Positions 63,630-64,000 of a stretch of 64,000 nucleotides of DNA are shown one piece after another. The stretch is from Pseudomonas yangonensis (GTDB lineage: Bacteria; Pseudomonadota; Gammaproteobacteria; Pseudomonadales; Pseudomonadaceae): assembly GCF_009932725.1 (NCBI RefSeq), contig NZ_BLJU01000015.1:1-64000 (forward strand), given 5' to 3'. The notes under the pieces are model-generated. The model ran no database searches. It saw only the letters and a list, made by a program, of their open reading frames with translations, and was not told the origin of the DNA. Numbering within the stretch: position 1 is the first letter of the stretch; each line of letters starts with the position of its first letter. Position numbers and translations under genes: made by a program.

Positions 63630-64000
63630 TTAGAAGCCGAGCGCGAAGTGCTCTTCTTCCATGTCCATCAGGTTGCTGGCGCCGGACAGCATGGCTTCGA
63701 CGTGCGTACGGGTGCGCGGCAGGATGCGCGCGAAGTAGAAGCGCGCGGTCTGCAGCTTGGCCTTGTAGAAGGCCTCGTCGTCGGTACCGGCGGCCAGCTT
63801 CTCGGCAGCCAGGCGCGCCATGTCGGCCCAGAAGTAGGCCAGGCAGGCGTAGCCGGAGTACATCAGGTAGTCCACCGAAGCGGCACCGACTTCCTCGCGA
63901 TCCTTCATCGCCGCCATGCCGATCTTCATGGTGATGTCGCCCCACTCCTTGTTCAGCTTGGCCAGCGGCTCGACGAATTCCTTGACGGAATCGTTGCCTT
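63630..64000 (-). CDS. Acyl-CoA dehydrogenase, C-terminal part (cut by window edge)
   Basis: The frame runs from the window edge to a stop at 63,630. The visible part (KEFVEPLAKLNKEWGDITMK, VGAASVDYLMYSGYACLAYFWADMARLAAEKL, AKLQTARFYFARILPRTRTH, LMDMEEEHFALGF) aligns clearly with the C-terminal extension of the protein at 60,244-62,022 (IGAASVEYLQAFGY, KLGTARFYFARLLPRIHS), so it is a paralogue of the same long type. Its start is outside the window. Confidence 0.88.
   Translation of the reverse strand, partial: GNDSVKEFVEPLAKLNKEWGDITMKIGMAAMKDREEVGAASVDYLMYSGYACLAYFWADMARLAAEKLAAGTDDEAFYKAKLQTARFYFARILPRTRTHVEAMLSGASNLMDMEEEHFALGF

Overview
The window comes from a high-GC gammaproteobacterium, almost certainly a Pseudomonas. 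The evidence is the histidine-utilisation cluster layout, the egtB-egtD pair, PPK2, the TRAP and CoA-transferase loci, several GTAGGAGCGG and GTAGCCCGGATG type REP palindromes, and LexA and RpoN sites of the Pseudomonas kind. No species call is made.

Positions 1 to about 23,030 are accessory DNA. The left part (1-4,189) has phage or island character: the decayed C-terminal end of a tyrosine recombinase, a divergent repressor-like protein with an inverted-repeat operator, a helix-turn-helix replication-type gene carrying a cluster of GTGACA/TGTCAC palindromes, and a C4-like structured RNA ahead of a small-gene pair. Next comes a defence island. It holds a large papain-like-fold protein (4,190-6,520), a complete ABC-three-component (ABC-3C) system (6,754-10,409) with a near-consensus LexA box upstream, a CoiA/DUF6035-like nuclease, a Fic protein with its own operator array, a NERD-domain protein and a Dsr1-type SIR2 anti-phage protein. 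At 19,837-19,882 lies the 3' half of a CAU-anticodon tRNA with its CCA end and terminator, the signature of an integration end (attR-like). Beyond it are a second copy of the NERD gene, a fic-type operator without a fic gene, and a low-GC AAA/TOPRIM ATPase gene interrupted by a frameshift in a run of seven A.

From 23,227 the window is typical Pseudomonas chromosome: ergothioneine synthesis (egtB, egtD); a YqaE/Pmp3 peptide; a LuxR-type response regulator convergent with a hybrid histidine kinase; a diguanylate cyclase; a DctPQM TRAP transporter; a sigma-54 activator followed by REP repeats, paired upstream sites, a -24/-12 promoter, a GntP-type permease and a CoA-transferase; a YdeP/FdhF-like molybdoenzyme; an FMN reductase; a MOSC / aminotransferase-like / amidotransferase-like operon in which the latter two proteins have lost their catalytic residues; LysR and TetR regulators; an alpha/beta hydrolase; and a secreted endonuclease I.

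Positions 47,862-56,539 are the hut regulon: hutC, hutH, hutU, a YjiH-type permease, hutG and hutI on the minus strand, and hutD divergent, with two TGTATATACA-type HutC sites between hutI and hutD. Histidine is converted by HutH, HutU, HutI and HutG to glutamate. The right end holds a Na/Pi cotransporter, a coiled-coil peptide and a PstS-like lipoprotein in one operon, then PPK2 (phosphate and polyphosphate use), two paralogous acyl-CoA dehydrogenases (one cut by the window edge) and a second diguanylate cyclase.
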